64,000 nucleotides of DNA. It comes from Symsagittifera roscoffensis. Its lineage: Eukaryota; Xenacoelomorpha; Acoela; Convolutidae. Each line of letters begins with the position of its first letter. The stretch's first letter is position 1. The stretch lies in the NCBI RefSeq assembly GCF_963678635.1, contig NC_087069.1, positions 22,108,735 to 22,172,734 on the forward strand. The letters are read 5' to 3'. The notes below the pieces were generated by a model. That model saw nothing but the letters and a program-made list of their open reading frames with translations, had not been told where the DNA came from and searched no databases. This document shows, piece after piece, positions 31,952-42,302 of this stretch. The position numbers were made by a program, and so were the translations under genes.

Positions 31952-34900
31952 AGAAAGTCCAGATGATGATGAAATCTTTCCTTTTATCGTAGATGCAACC
32001 ACTGATAGAGGACAGCATATATTTTGCAAAAATTTACTATTAAATTTATTTGAACCCGGAATTAGTCCATGTAAAACAGAGTTCCCAGATGTAAAAATCA
32101 AAAGACAAATCATAGACCACTTCTTAAAAGATATATGCAACATAACACAACAGTATGGAATCTACTCCATAGAATTCACCTCACCAAACCATAATAATAG
32201 AAAATATACAATTCAAACAGACGATCTTGATTTAGAATTTTCAAAAGTTTTTTCAGAATATATAAAAAGCATCCAATATCATAACTCACAAAGAGCAAAC
32301 TCCATATTCACCAATGAAGTTTTCGCAATAATATATAGTTATATTTCGATATTAGAAAACGAAATCCCTATAACAAATGTCTCACCGACAGAAACATCTA
32401 AACATTTAAGAGTACGACATGAAATCACACTACTCTCTAGTTATTTAAACATCATTAAAGAAAATTTCACGAAAGACGACGTTTCACAACATACAAAACA
32501 CGATCTACAAAAAATTTTGGCATGGTTTATAATAGATTATTTCACACACAATATTGATTTAATTGCACAAGCAAGAAAAAATTTTAGACCCCAAAACTCG
32601 AACGATGATACAGCTATCACAGAACAATCAGATTATGTTTGGGACCCCGAATGGTCTCATCCCGCATTTATAAGCTTCCCACAATCAATCTCAAGTCAAG
32701 CAATAAGTACGATATCTTACATAAGAGATTATGTAAAAGTAATACCATTAACCATTGATGCAACACCATTAAACTATAATACATTTTTGCCCGATACACA
32801 AAATAATAGTTTAAACTCTACAGTTATACACAATGAAAACCTCAATGGAACGAGGAATCTTACTCAACAAGATATCCAGACACCATCACACTTCATAAAT
32901 GAAGAAATTGTACACACAACAACTACACAACAAAGTATTTCACCAATACGCCCAAATTTAACAACACCAAGAAATACAAATCCTTCACAAACACAGGTAA
33001 CCTTACAATCAACCGTTAAACCTTCGGTTGCCCCTAAATACTCACATATGGATTACCAAACATACAGACCCATGACAATACCATCAAAAACACGCAAAAC
33101 ATTCACTAGAAACAACTTTGCAGACCATAATTATAATTATACACATCCATCAAAAACATATAATCAACCACAAAGAAATTTTAACCAATATACAAGATCT
33201 CGAAATTGGGATAACCCAATGACCCAACCTAATTCAATAAATTTCCAAACAAATCCTCCACAGGATCACAGTGAAAATTACCCATTTTTTCAACAAAATA
33301 GAAATAAAAAACAGACATCTTATCAAATGGATTATTTATCCTCAGATGATGATTTCTTACAACCAGATATATTTGCACCAAATACTCAAGAATATCGTAG
33401 ACAAGGAATACAGAGAACACGTACAAATCATAGAAATTTTTCTCCACAACCAATAGATGCACAACATCAACAACCAATTCAACAACAAAATCTAATTAAT
33501 ACACAATCTTTTCAACCAATTCAACAACAAAATCCAATGACTGCACACTCGTATCAAGCATCACAAATGCAAAATGAAATACCACTCCCATATTATCTCC
33601 AACAACATGAAATAACAAGAAACCAACTTTCAAATTTTTCTCAAATGCCAAATGCAGCAGAATCATTACAAATGACAATGAATCCATACCTTATGGGTGG
33701 ATCATCAATAACATCAAACAAACCTTTAATGGTTTTCACAGGAACAGACCCTGAATACTCTGTAGAAGATTATTTAAATGCAGTAACAGCAAACCTGATT
33801 TTAAATATTGGACCTGAACCAATTAATACGCCACTACATCAAAACTGGATACATCGACGCACAGCGTTAATACAAACAACCTTAGATGGCGCAGCCCAAA
33901 AATGGTTTTCAGTACTACCTCTAGAAATAAAATCAAACTGGAAAAGGTTTACACAGGAATTTTCAAAAATGTTTGACTCCGAAAGAAACAAACAACAACA
34001 AAGAGTTTTATGTAATGAAATTCGCAGATTACCAAACGAAACCATCAAGCAAATAGCAGTACGAATCGAAACACTAGTTCGAAAAGCATATTCATTAAAT
34101 ACACATGACTATAAAAACACAAAGATGACAGAAATCTTAATGATGACCTTAACACCACAATTAAGGAAAATAGCAATAAAAAAGAGAGCATCCCATCCTT
34201 CTTCAATTCGAGAACCCGATTTAGATTTTCGAAAACTAGTAGACAAATTAGAACAAGCAGAAATCACGATGAAACTAGAAGAAACGGAAAATCTGAAACT
34301 ACAATACGTTAATAGAATTGAAACGACTCCCACTAATATTAATAATATACAGGAATCAGAGACAGACCTCGTTGAAAAAATCACTGAAATACTCAATATT
34401 TACGAAAAGAACCCGAACTTTAAAGGCAAACCATCTTTCAAAAAATGGTGTAATTATTGCCGACGATACGGACATAGTATTTCCGAATGTAGACAAAAAC
34501 AGCAAGACAATCAAAATAAACCTCAAAAATATAAAGAACCAAATAAATCATTCTATCAATACATGAAAAAAGATCAAAATCTACCGAACAAAACAGTCCA
34601 CAGCAACAACAGTTCAGGAAAACCACTCCCGAACAATACAAATTATACAAGAAATCAATCACCATATAACTCAAGTTATAGAGGAAGATCGCCAGAACGA
34701 AGAAATACACAAAATTCATCACAAAATCACTACAATAGACCAAATAGTCGAAATAACTACTCCAGATCAAATTCAAATACACAACGATTTGTTTCTAGAT
34801 CTAATTCCCAATCAAGAAATAACTACTACCCAAACAACCAATCACGAAATTCATCATACAATAGGAATAGAAACTACTCCTATAATCGAAATAGAAGTTA

Positions 34901-37900
34901 TTCAAACAACCGAAACCAGAATTACCCGAACAATCAATCAAGGAATAACTCATATAATAGATCGAACTATAACAGACCAAACAATAATTACCAAAACAGA
35001 TCGCGAAATAATTCACAAAATCGACACTCAAGTTATAATAATCGTTATAGAAATTATTCCCAATCACCACACCGGAATAATAATAACTATAATAATTCTA
35101 ATAATCGCCACAGAAGTAGTACACCTAAACATCAAAGACAAATCAATCAAGTACAGTCTAATCCAGAAACAACATCAGACCCTCCAGGTATTGATGACAC
35201 AGTAACTGATACGTTACAACTCAATCAAATAAACTATACATCATCAGATTCAGAAAGTGATACTGAAAACACTCTTTCTATCAATATGATAAAAGTCGAA
35301 AATGACTATGAATCTGTCATATATGAACAACCCTTTTCATCACACATATATGAAAATCAATCAGAATTTCTTCAAAATTATTACACTACACCCATAAATT
35401 CCACACCAACGACGCAAGAAACAAATGAGATTAACACTACAAATCAAACCAATAAAAATACCAAAACAAAATGCTTGAATACAAACCATATTTATCAAAA
35501 CATACAAAAAGAACAACCCAAAGAAAAAATTTGGACAATACCATTTCTCTTAGAAAGCCCAAGAAATAAAGAATTTCAACCACCAGACCTTGAAATAGAT
35601 TTTTTAATTGATTCAGGAGCAGAATCAAACATAATAAACATCCCCACATGGAATGAAATAAAAACCTTACACCCAAAGCTAACACCTCTTGAAACCTCTA
35701 GCAAACTAGCAACAGCACAAGGATCAACATTGATAAACTACGGAAAAATCCAATTATTTCTCCTCCCCACCAGAACAATGGAACAAAGCAAAATTTTAAA
35801 TAAGCCATTTGAACAAATATTCCATATCACTGATATTAAATATAATATCATTGGAATACCATTTATTTCGAAGTATATACCAACAATTAACATACTAAAT
35901 AGTAAAATATTAATCAAAGATAAATATACAAAAACAAAAGAAACATCCTTAACATTTTTTCAAAGATTAAATAAACAACCACCATTCTTTTCAAAATTCT
36001 ACCCGATATTTAACCAACAAAGAAAACACTTAAAACCACTATCAGGAAATATCTATAATTTTTCAATCAAACAAGTTCACCAATATGATAAAGAACAAAA
36101 CAAACAAAAATTTTATATGTCAGAATTTGAATTCAAACCTATTCACAAATTTTTCAAAATCACAATATCATCCATAAAATATTTGAAAAATTCGAATTCA
36201 GATATCATTTCCTTACATGTCTATAACAACACACCTTACCAAGTAACATTACCTTTAGGACTTTTAGGATATTGCGAAACCAACGCTACAATATCACCAA
36301 TACACGAAAAAGCCTATCGCGTAAATAATATACTCCAATTACTAGATATTTGCCAATCTACAATTCTTAATGAAGAATTATCTATAAATAATATAATAAG
36401 TAACGAAAACAGAAATACGGATTATTTCACAAAAACTCCATATTTCAAACCTACATTCAACATAAGTAACTACACAGAGGACCAACAAAAATTTTTAACA
36501 ATGTTTAATTTCCAACATTCACAAATAACACAAGACGAATTCGAAAAGTTAGCCAAACACTTAATTAAATATTCATCAGTCTATGCAACATCAAAATTTG
36601 ATGTTGGAAAAATCAGTTCATCACTACATCTCCCGTTAAAACCAGACGCAGTTTTCAAAAAACAGAGAGCAAGTAAAGTACCAATTCACTTACATGATAA
36701 AGTGAACAGATTACTCGATATTTTAGAACAATACAACATTATATCACCAGTTAATAAAGAAGAACAACCAAAAGGCAACACATTTATCAACCCCGTTATC
36801 ATTCTAGCTAAAGGAGAATCATTAAAAATCGTTCTCGACGCTAGATACCTCAATTCACTCATAGATGAATCAAAATGTAATTGGCCCATTGAACCAATAC
36901 AAGTTATTTTAACAAAAATAAACGGCAAATACTTTACAACCGCCGATATGAATAGTGCATACAATCAAATGCCACTAGATGAACAATCACGACGTTTAAC
37001 ACAATTTGTTATCGGAAACCAACAATATGAATTCAACCGCTTATTCTATGGAATATCCATAGGACCAGCAGCATTTTCAGCTTTTATGAGCAAAATTTTT
37101 AGACCACTGATACTCAAGAAAAACGCAATCACCTATTTAGACGATGTTTTTATGCAATCACAAACAAAAGACGAAATGTTCAATGTTTTAGAAAAATATC
37201 ACCAAATACTTCAGAACGAAAATCTGAAGGCCGCCCCCGATAAATCACACTTCTTTTTGACAAGAGTTAAATTCTTAGGACATAATATAGAAAGAAAAAC
37301 AATCACTCCATTGAAATCACGCATTGACGCTATTCAAAAACTTCAACCACCAACAAATAAAAAGAAAATCCAAGAATTTCTTGGAATGTTAAACTTTTTA
37401 AGTAAATATGTTTATAAAATGCAATTATATCTACGACCATTTTATAACATCCTTAGACAACAAAATAATTTTGAATGGAACACAGAACATCAAACACGAT
37501 TTGAAGAAATAAAGAAACTTTTAACTGAACAAATTTCAAACACAATTCCAGATTCAAATCAACCATTTTATGCAATGTGCGATGCTTCGAACTTTGGCAT
37601 CGGTGCAGCACTATTACAATCACATAATGGTACAAATAAAATGAACCTCATATCAGCAAATTCTCGATTATTCACTCAAGCAGAGCTACGACTCTCAACT
37701 CTAATGAGAGAATGTACAGCCATAATATATACACTGACAGAATATGAATTTCTGATACTTGGATCAAAACATCCAACAGTTCTATTCACAGACCATAAAC
37801 CAATCATCTTTCTCTTTACACAAAAATCTAACCCAAACCACCGAGTTTACAGATTTCAACTAATTCTAATGAAATTTCCAAACTTACATATAGTTTGGAC

Positions 37901-39746
37901 TGCAGGAAAAAATCTTGCATTACCAGACACCTTAAGTCGAAATACACCACCTGAATTACTTACACGAAAAACAACAGTTGAAATACCCAAAAACATAAAA
38001 TTCTACCTTGCAGAAAACGAAACATCACCCCGATTGGAATGCAAATATGCAGTAAAAACTGATATTGAACAATCACAAATAAATAGTTTACAACATTTCC
38101 CACTTTATTTAGATTGTCAAAATAATCATTATGAAGTTGATCTACTTGGAACATCAACTTTCAAACCAATCCCATATTCTCAATGGATAAAAAATAACAC
38201 CCAACAAAAACGAACAAAACAATACCTGCCTAAGAAAGACCATTTTCCACTAATTGAAAAAGAAGATTTAACTGATAAAATAAATTTATCAGGACCACAA
38301 ACAAATGATTCAAAATACACAATAAATCAAGTTTTTGACCTTCACGACCCACTTGATACAATACCCTTATCTAAATTAGAAATCGAAAACATTTTTCTCC
38401 CCCCAACAGAAATAATTACAATTTCAACACTGAAACAATATCAAAACCTTGACCCAGTAATTCGACAACTGAAATCATGGCACAAATATAAAACTAAACC
38501 TATCAAAGCAGATTCAACCATTCTAGGAAACAAAACACTCCTCCGATACTTTCGCAAATTTAACAACACAACAATTAACGAAAATACAGACCTTTTAGAG
38601 TATAACCTGAATGAATCTACAGTTCCATGTCTCCCTTTAAGTATGATTCTTATAGCTTTTAATATTTCACATACACAAAATATTAAAGGACACTCTGGAT
38701 CAGAAAAAACATATTCAAATTTTATACAAAATTTTTACTTTCCAAATGCACCAATTTGGATAAAAGTACTATGCAATGACTGTATAGTTTGTCAACTAAA
38801 TAAACCTTACCCAAATCAAAAACAAATAGCACAAAAACAAGATTTCAAAGGACAAAGTTTGTACTTTAATCATCGTATCTCATTTGATACTAAAGGACCA
38901 ATTTCACCCTCATCAGAAGGAAACTCCTACATTATGGTAATTGTTGACGCATTTACACATTATGTAGCACTTAATCCAGTACCACATTGTAACGCTTATT
39001 ACGCTTACACAACACTCTATGAACACTGGATAGCAAAATTCGGACTACCAGAAATTTTAGTTACAGACAACGGTACAGAATTCATAAATAATGAAATTAT
39101 CACACTATGTCATTTATATAACATTAAACACAAACCACGTACATCTCATGCACCTTGGACAAACGGCTTAGTCGAAGGTATGAACCGTTCATTACAAGAA
39201 TATCTTAGATGTATCATCAACGGAAATGATACAAAATATACCGAATGGTCAGCAGATGTAAAATTATTTCCCTTAGCGTATAATTCACAAATTACGACAA
39301 CTTTAGGAATGTCACCATACGAAATGGTTTTTAACCAAAAGCCACGCAAACCAATAATGTTTACAGCAAATTCTCATAAAAACGCACAAGGTTATTGTCA
39401 ACCAAATAAAGACTCAATTTGTTATAACCTACCTTTACATACACACGATGAAGATCATTTTCATCACCCACAAATTCTTAAACTAGCCTCCGGTACACAC
39501 ACCGAATGGATTCTAAATAGAGATAAAAAACACAATGAAATTTATCAAAAAATAACAAAAAAGTTATTACAAAGACAAAACATTAATGAACAAATCAATT
39601 CACGTTTTACACCAGCCTCCGAATTAAAAATTGGAACATTTGTTTTAATACCTAATTTTAATACTCAAAAAGGAATTTCTAAAAAATTACAACCCCTTCG
39701 AAAAGGACCATACCAAATAATTGCAAAACCCACTGATGTCACATAA
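31926..39746 (+). CDS. gag-pol: Gypsy Gag-Pro-Pol polyprotein (2606 residues, one frame)
   Basis: One uninterrupted frame encodes the structural and enzymatic polyprotein. Residues 1 to about 300 are a globular N-terminal region of unknown type, followed by a Gln/Asn-rich linker. The retrotransposon Gag capsid domain is at about 610-800 (DGAAQKWFSVLP, IRRLPNETIKQIA). A canonical CCHC knuckle, CNYCRRYGHSISEC, sits at about 841, followed by an Arg/Asn/Ser/Tyr-rich stretch of about 200 residues. Aspartic protease has LIDSGAE at about 1228; RT has YLDD at about 1736; RNase H has CDASNFGIGAAL at about 1883. Integrase has an HHCC-type zinc region (CNDCIVC, about 2285), core Asp in SFDTKGP, Asp in TDNGTEF and Glu in LVEGMNRS, then KGPYQII near the end. 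No gag/pol frameshift or internal stop is present, which is unusual. The extreme C-terminus is cut short by a 14-bp duplication. Confidence 0.93.
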   Translation: MSSTHTPGEESPDDDEIFPFIVDATTDRGQHIFCKNLLLNLFEPGISPCKTEFPDVKIKRQIIDHFLKDICNITQQYGIYSIEFTSPNHNNRKYTIQTDDLDLEFSKVFSEYIKSIQYHNSQRANSIFTNEVFAIIYSYISILENEIPITNVSPTETSKHLRVRHEITLLSSYLNIIKENFTKDDVSQHTKHDLQKILAWFIIDYFTHNIDLIAQARKNFRPQNSNDDTAITEQSDYVWDPEWSHPAFISFPQSISSQAISTISYIRDYVKVIPLTIDATPLNYNTFLPDTQNNSLNSTVIHNENLNGTRNLTQQDIQTPSHFINEEIVHTTTTQQSISPIRPNLTTPRNTNPSQTQVTLQSTVKPSVAPKYSHMDYQTYRPMTIPSKTRKTFTRNNFADHNYNYTHPSKTYNQPQRNFNQYTRSRNWDNPMTQPNSINFQTNPPQDHSENYPFFQQNRNKKQTSYQMDYLSSDDDFLQPDIFAPNTQEYRRQGIQRTRTNHRNFSPQPIDAQHQQPIQQQNLINTQSFQPIQQQNPMTAHSYQASQMQNEIPLPYYLQQHEITRNQLSNFSQMPNAAESLQMTMNPYLMGGSSITSNKPLMVFTGTDPEYSVEDYLNAVTANLILNIGPEPINTPLHQNWIHRRTALIQTTLDGAAQKWFSVLPLEIKSNWKRFTQEFSKMFDSERNKQQQRVLCNEIRRLPNETIKQIAVRIETLVRKAYSLNTHDYKNTKMTEILMMTLTPQLRKIAIKKRASHPSSIREPDLDFRKLVDKLEQAEITMKLEETENLKLQYVNRIETTPTNINNIQESETDLVEKITEILNIYEKNPNFKGKPSFKKWCNYCRRYGHSISECRQKQQDNQNKPQKYKEPNKSFYQYMKKDQNLPNKTVHSNNSSGKPLPNNTNYTRNQSPYNSSYRGRSPERRNTQNSSQNHYNRPNSRNNYSRSNSNTQRFVSRSNSQSRNNYYPNNQSRNSSYNRNRNYSYNRNRSYSNNRNQNYPNNQSRNNSYNRSNYNRPNNNYQNRSRNNSQNRHSSYNNRYRNYSQSPHRNNNNYNNSNNRHRSSTPKHQRQINQVQSNPETTSDPPGIDDTVTDTLQLNQINYTSSDSESDTENTLSINMIKVENDYESVIYEQPFSSHIYENQSEFLQNYYTTPINSTPTTQETNEINTTNQTNKNTKTKCLNTNHIYQNIQKEQPKEKIWTIPFLLESPRNKEFQPPDLEIDFLIDSGAESNIINIPTWNEIKTLHPKLTPLETSSKLATAQGSTLINYGKIQLFLLPTRTMEQSKILNKPFEQIFHITDIKYNIIGIPFISKYIPTINILNSKILIKDKYTKTKETSLTFFQRLNKQPPFFSKFYPIFNQQRKHLKPLSGNIYNFSIKQVHQYDKEQNKQKFYMSEFEFKPIHKFFKITISSIKYLKNSNSDIISLHVYNNTPYQVTLPLGLLGYCETNATISPIHEKAYRVNNILQLLDICQSTILNEELSINNIISNENRNTDYFTKTPYFKPTFNISNYTEDQQKFLTMFNFQHSQITQDEFEKLAKHLIKYSSVYATSKFDVGKISSSLHLPLKPDAVFKKQRASKVPIHLHDKVNRLLDILEQYNIISPVNKEEQPKGNTFINPVIILAKGESLKIVLDARYLNSLIDESKCNWPIEPIQVILTKINGKYFTTADMNSAYNQMPLDEQSRRLTQFVIGNQQYEFNRLFYGISIGPAAFSAFMSKIFRPLILKKNAITYLDDVFMQSQTKDEMFNVLEKYHQILQNENLKAAPDKSHFFLTRVKFLGHNIERKTITPLKSRIDAIQKLQPPTNKKKIQEFLGMLNFLSKYVYKMQLYLRPFYNILRQQNNFEWNTEHQTRFEEIKKLLTEQISNTIPDSNQPFYAMCDASNFGIGAALLQSHNGTNKMNLISANSRLFTQAELRLSTLMRECTAIIYTLTEYEFLILGSKHPTVLFTDHKPIIFLFTQKSNPNHRVYRFQLILMKFPNLHIVWTAGKNLALPDTLSRNTPPELLTRKTTVEIPKNIKFYLAENETSPRLECKYAVKTDIEQSQINSLQHFPLYLDCQNNHYEVDLLGTSTFKPIPYSQWIKNNTQQKRTKQYLPKKDHFPLIEKEDLTDKINLSGPQTNDSKYTINQVFDLHDPLDTIPLSKLEIENIFLPPTEIITISTLKQYQNLDPVIRQLKSWHKYKTKPIKADSTILGNKTLLRYFRKFNNTTINENTDLLEYNLNESTVPCLPLSMILIAFNISHTQNIKGHSGSEKTYSNFIQNFYFPNAPIWIKVLCNDCIVCQLNKPYPNQKQIAQKQDFKGQSLYFNHRISFDTKGPISPSSEGNSYIMVIVDAFTHYVALNPVPHCNAYYAYTTLYEHWIAKFGLPEILVTDNGTEFINNEIITLCHLYNIKHKPRTSHAPWTNGLVEGMNRSLQEYLRCIINGNDTKYTEWSADVKLFPLAYNSQITTTLGMSPYEMVFNQKPRKPIMFTANSHKNAQGYCQPNKDSICYNLPLHTHDEDHFHHPQILKLASGTHTEWILNRDKKHNEIYQKITKKLLQRQNINEQINSRFTPASELKIGTFVLIPNFNTQKGISKKLQPLRKGPYQIIAKPTDVT

Positions 39747-39759
39747 CTGATGTCACATA
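39732..39759 (+). repeat. 14-bp tandem duplication ending pol
   Basis: actgatgtcacata occurs twice in a row (39732-39745, 39746-39759). The duplication creates the TAA at 39744-39746 that ends the 2606-residue frame and shifts the phase downstream. Confidence 0.95.
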
Positions 39760-39762
39760 TAA

Positions 39763-40146
39763 AATTACCGACTCGTTCAACATCGAAACAACCTATTACC
39801 TTATTACCCAAAAGAATACGCACTCCGCGAATTAACTCAATTATATTCTTTCACAGGATTAAAAATCATTCAAAATGAACCACATCTGAAAAACACAGAA
39901 CAAAATGATAACCCCACCGAAAATCAAAACACAGAACCAATCGCCACCAAAATCAATACACAAAACCATAAAGAATCACCAAAACAAAGAAAAAATAGAA
40001 AAATGACCGAACAAATAATACCCCAAGAACAAATCGACAAATCAGAAAATAGAAAAACAACAAGACTCCGAAATCAACCACGTAAAAACTATAAAATATT
40101 CATCCCCCAATCTAAAATTTTAAAGAAAGTGGAATTTCAAAAGTAA
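39763..40146 (+). pseudogene. out-of-frame C-terminal tail of Pol
   Basis: A separate open frame, without a start codon, begins just after the duplication. It reads QHRNNLLPYYPKEYALREL, a segment that in Gypsy elements directly follows the GPY/F motif at the integrase C-terminus. It then continues as a Lys/Gln/Asn-rich tail (KNRKMTEQIIPQ, TTRLRNQPRKNYKIF) to a TAA at 40144-40146. Relative to the main frame it is displaced both by the 14-bp duplication and by a further frame change at about 39770. It is the damaged end of pol rather than a gene of its own. Confidence 0.8.
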
Positions 40147-40744
40147 TTTTAACATTATACTTCACAATCTTGAAACCTCCGAAACATTTTTCATTTACAT
40201 TTTTCAAAATAACATGCTGACAAGTACGTAATAATTCTAGTTCAAAATAGACCAATAGGATTCATCCAATCCGTCACTTTCTCTAACTCAAACTAAGACC
40301 AATTAGACGAATCATATAGAACTCCAGGCACTTCTATAACTATAACTTTACGACCTCCAGGTCAAAAATAAGCAAACCACTCCAACTTGACAACTAAAAT
40401 AAATATCACCATAATACCGTACCCCTCCCTTATCTAATAACCCAAAGATCAACAATATTTCCCCAACTCAGACCACGAATACCCCCAAAGCAAATTTGTT
40501 AACTTAGCCTAAAGTAACAAAATGAACATTTTAATTAGCCTAAAGTATAAAAATCTCACCATACCCCGGATCATTTGACAAACAAAAATAAAGAAAAAGA
40601 CGACCTCCCAGTCACCATGAAAATTGCCCCCAACAATTTTTTACAGAACTCAACCCACTTGTCAAAAAACTAATAAATAATCCGACCACACTAGAAAATC
40701 GCCTCAAACAGCAAAAAATATTCGACCAAGAGATCATTTCTTAA
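40147..40744 (+). other. inter-ORF region in the Gypsy element
   Basis: No open frame of note. It contains a short direct repeat (ttagcctaaagta near 40502 and 40536) and two related gacctcc(a/c)(a/g)gtca words. It may hold signals for a subgenomic or spliced transcript for the downstream ORFs. Confidence 0.4.
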
Positions 40745-40975
40745 ATGCTCTTCTCTCAATCAGTTACTCAAATACTCATAAATCTTAAACATTTTTTTAC
40801 AATACTTGAAACCTTTATAATATTTCTTTTTGATATACTTGAATCTTTTCTAATAATCCTAATCATTTTTTGTAACATTTTTTTAATTTTCTACACTATA
40901 CTCGAACTATTCCTCCAACTTTCCAAAACCCTTGATTACATCCACAGGTACGAGTCATATAACTTGTCTAAATGA
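40745..40975 (+). CDS. small hydrophobic ORF A (76 residues)
   Basis: Dominated by Ile, Leu and Phe: two or three consecutive membrane-spanning stretches (LETFIIFLFDILESFLIILI and FCNIFLIFYTILELFLQL), with a short polar C-terminus. Its stop overlaps the start of the next ORF by ATGA (40972-40975). Size and composition resemble viroporin-like small membrane proteins, but any T-rich sequence can mimic this. The overlap and the position among other ORFs favour it being real. A gtacgagt splice-donor-like site (40948) lies inside it. Confidence 0.4.
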   Translation: MLFSQSVTQILINLKHFFTILETFIIFLFDILESFLIILIIFCNIFLIFYTILELFLQLSKTLDYIHRYESYNLSK

Positions 40976-41160
40976 TACGAACAATTTTCAGTAGAACTGA
41001 TATTTTTTTATTGTTTGTAATTTTCATAACATTTTTATCATCCCTCATTTTGACAATATGCAAATGTATAAAGAAAGCAATCATCGCATTTGCCCTAGCA
41101 ACAATTTTTCTAATTAATTTTTTGGAAGAATATTATAATAAACATAAACCTTCCCACTAA
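40972..41160 (+). CDS. small hydrophobic ORF B (62 residues)
   Basis: Begins in the ATGA shared with the stop of ORF A. It has two predicted membrane segments (IFLLFVIFITFLSSLILTI and AIIAFALATIFLINFL) separated by a CKCIKK turn, and ends in a charged EEYYNKHKPSH tail. This resembles a two-pass membrane hairpin. The next frame opens 5 nt after its stop. No family is recognised; coding status is inferred from its context. Confidence 0.42.
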   Translation: MIRTIFSRTDIFLLFVIFITFLSSLILTICKCIKKAIIAFALATIFLINFLEEYYNKHKPSH

Positions 41161-41165
41161 AGTAA

Positions 41166-42302
41166 CAATTCAAAAATCCATCAAAAATTGCTACCCAACA
41201 GTCACAGAATCAGTCTTCACCGACATCATCCCAAGATAACCCAACACCACCTTCAACTACTCAAAATCCTCAAACATCTACACGAATTTCTTTTCAAGAC
41301 AATCCATACACTTTTGAAGAACGACATGCTCGTTTATCAGAACCACTAGAACCAGTTCAACGACAAGCACCTCTAAGCGAACCAACATATAACCTATACC
41401 CAACACTACCACAAGAACTAAGTAGAATAAGAAATCCTAGTCAAAACCAAAATACAGTCGAAATAAATAGACAAATTATACATCCTCGACGAAACAGAAA
41501 TTTTCAAACTCCCCGAGTTCATTTTGATATACCTCAATCCCCATCACAAAACACTCCAGAAAACCCCATTGGTATATTACCAGAAACCCCTACGCTTCTT
41601 TCACAACGTAGCACCTCAAGCCTACCATCAGATTACTTAGGTTCAACACCAACATCTGAACAAATACGTGAAAATCCCTTTAACCCCCCAAACCAGGCAT
41701 CACGACTACCATATTGGACAACACATTCATTTACACAAGGTGAATTAAATTTAGTCAATAATCCAATAGATATTTCTACGGATACAACAACATCCTCATC
41801 ACTACCAGAAACATTATCACTACCATCAACACCATCAATAAGCCAGATTTCACCACCACCTTTTAACTTAAATTTTCCAAATAATCTCGACGCCAGATAT
41901 CGAGAACAATCATCAATAAATATTCCTTTAAGACTAGATTGGAATACATTTACAGCACCTCCACCATTATTTGGACAACATCAAGAAAGTAACCGCCTTC
42001 ATAACTGGGCACTTAATAGATTACAATATCGCCAAGATATTCACAACGATATCCGTGATCACAATATTCAAATACTCCAACAAAACAGTTTACAATTAAA
42101 GTTTGAAATCACAGTTAAGTTAAATAATATAACCCAACATCCCTACCCATTAAATCCACCTAACATAACAGCTCAATCACTACCACCACCGTTTATAACT
42201 ACTGAAGTAATATACAAATACGACAGATATACCAAAAACACAATTGGCTACATTACATTTTATAATCCATACTCAGGATTATCATACACATGTATATTCT
42301 AA
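41166..42302 (+). CDS. 378-codon open frame without any ATG
   Basis: The frame is open from just after a TAA at 41163-41165 to TAA 42300-42302 and contains not a single Met codon. Composition is clearly protein-like. A long Ser/Thr/Pro/Gln-rich N-terminal half (QSSPTSSQDNPTPPSTTQNP, later SLPSTPSISQISPPPFNLNF) is followed by a more ordered C-terminal part with Trp, Tyr and aliphatic residues (LRLDWNTFTAPPPLFGQH, NITAQSLPPPFITTEVIYKY, GYITFYNPYSGLSYT). It overlaps the first 13 nt of the envelope ORF. With no ATG it must be reached by splicing, frameshifting, readthrough or a near-cognate start, or its start was lost. Upstream lie the two hydrophobic ORFs, which could supply a membrane anchor if joined. 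No family recognised. Confidence 0.6.
   Translation, partial: QFKNPSKIATQQSQNQSSPTSSQDNPTPPSTTQNPQTSTRISFQDNPYTFEERHARLSEPLEPVQRQAPLSEPTYNLYPTLPQELSRIRNPSQNQNTVEINRQIIHPRRNRNFQTPRVHFDIPQSPSQNTPENPIGILPETPTLLSQRSTSSLPSDYLGSTPTSEQIRENPFNPPNQASRLPYWTTHSFTQGELNLVNNPIDISTDTTTSSSLPETLSLPSTPSISQISPPPFNLNFPNNLDARYREQSSINIPLRLDWNTFTAPPPLFGQHQESNRLHNWALNRLQYRQDIHNDIRDHNIQILQQNSLQLKFEITVKLNNITQHPYPLNPPNITAQSLPPPFITTEVIYKYDRYTKNTIGYITFYNPYSGLSYTCIF

Noticed and set aside
34789-35205. 138-codon plus-strand frame inside gag
   Set aside because: An Ile/Thr-rich alternate-frame shadow of the Arg/Asn/Ser-rich Gag stretch, where A-rich codons avoid stops in several frames.
33229-37635. Minus-strand open frames inside gag-pol
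   Set aside because: Low-complexity antisense shadows (Val/Tyr/Phe-rich) of the G-poor coding strand; no motifs.
40948-41201. Splicing of hydrophobic ORF A (donor at 40948) to the ATG-less frame (acceptors at 41201-41213)
   Set aside because: The donor leaves two bases of a codon, and all nearby AG acceptors join in the wrong phase, so this exact junction would not keep the frame. Another splice or start mechanism is needed.
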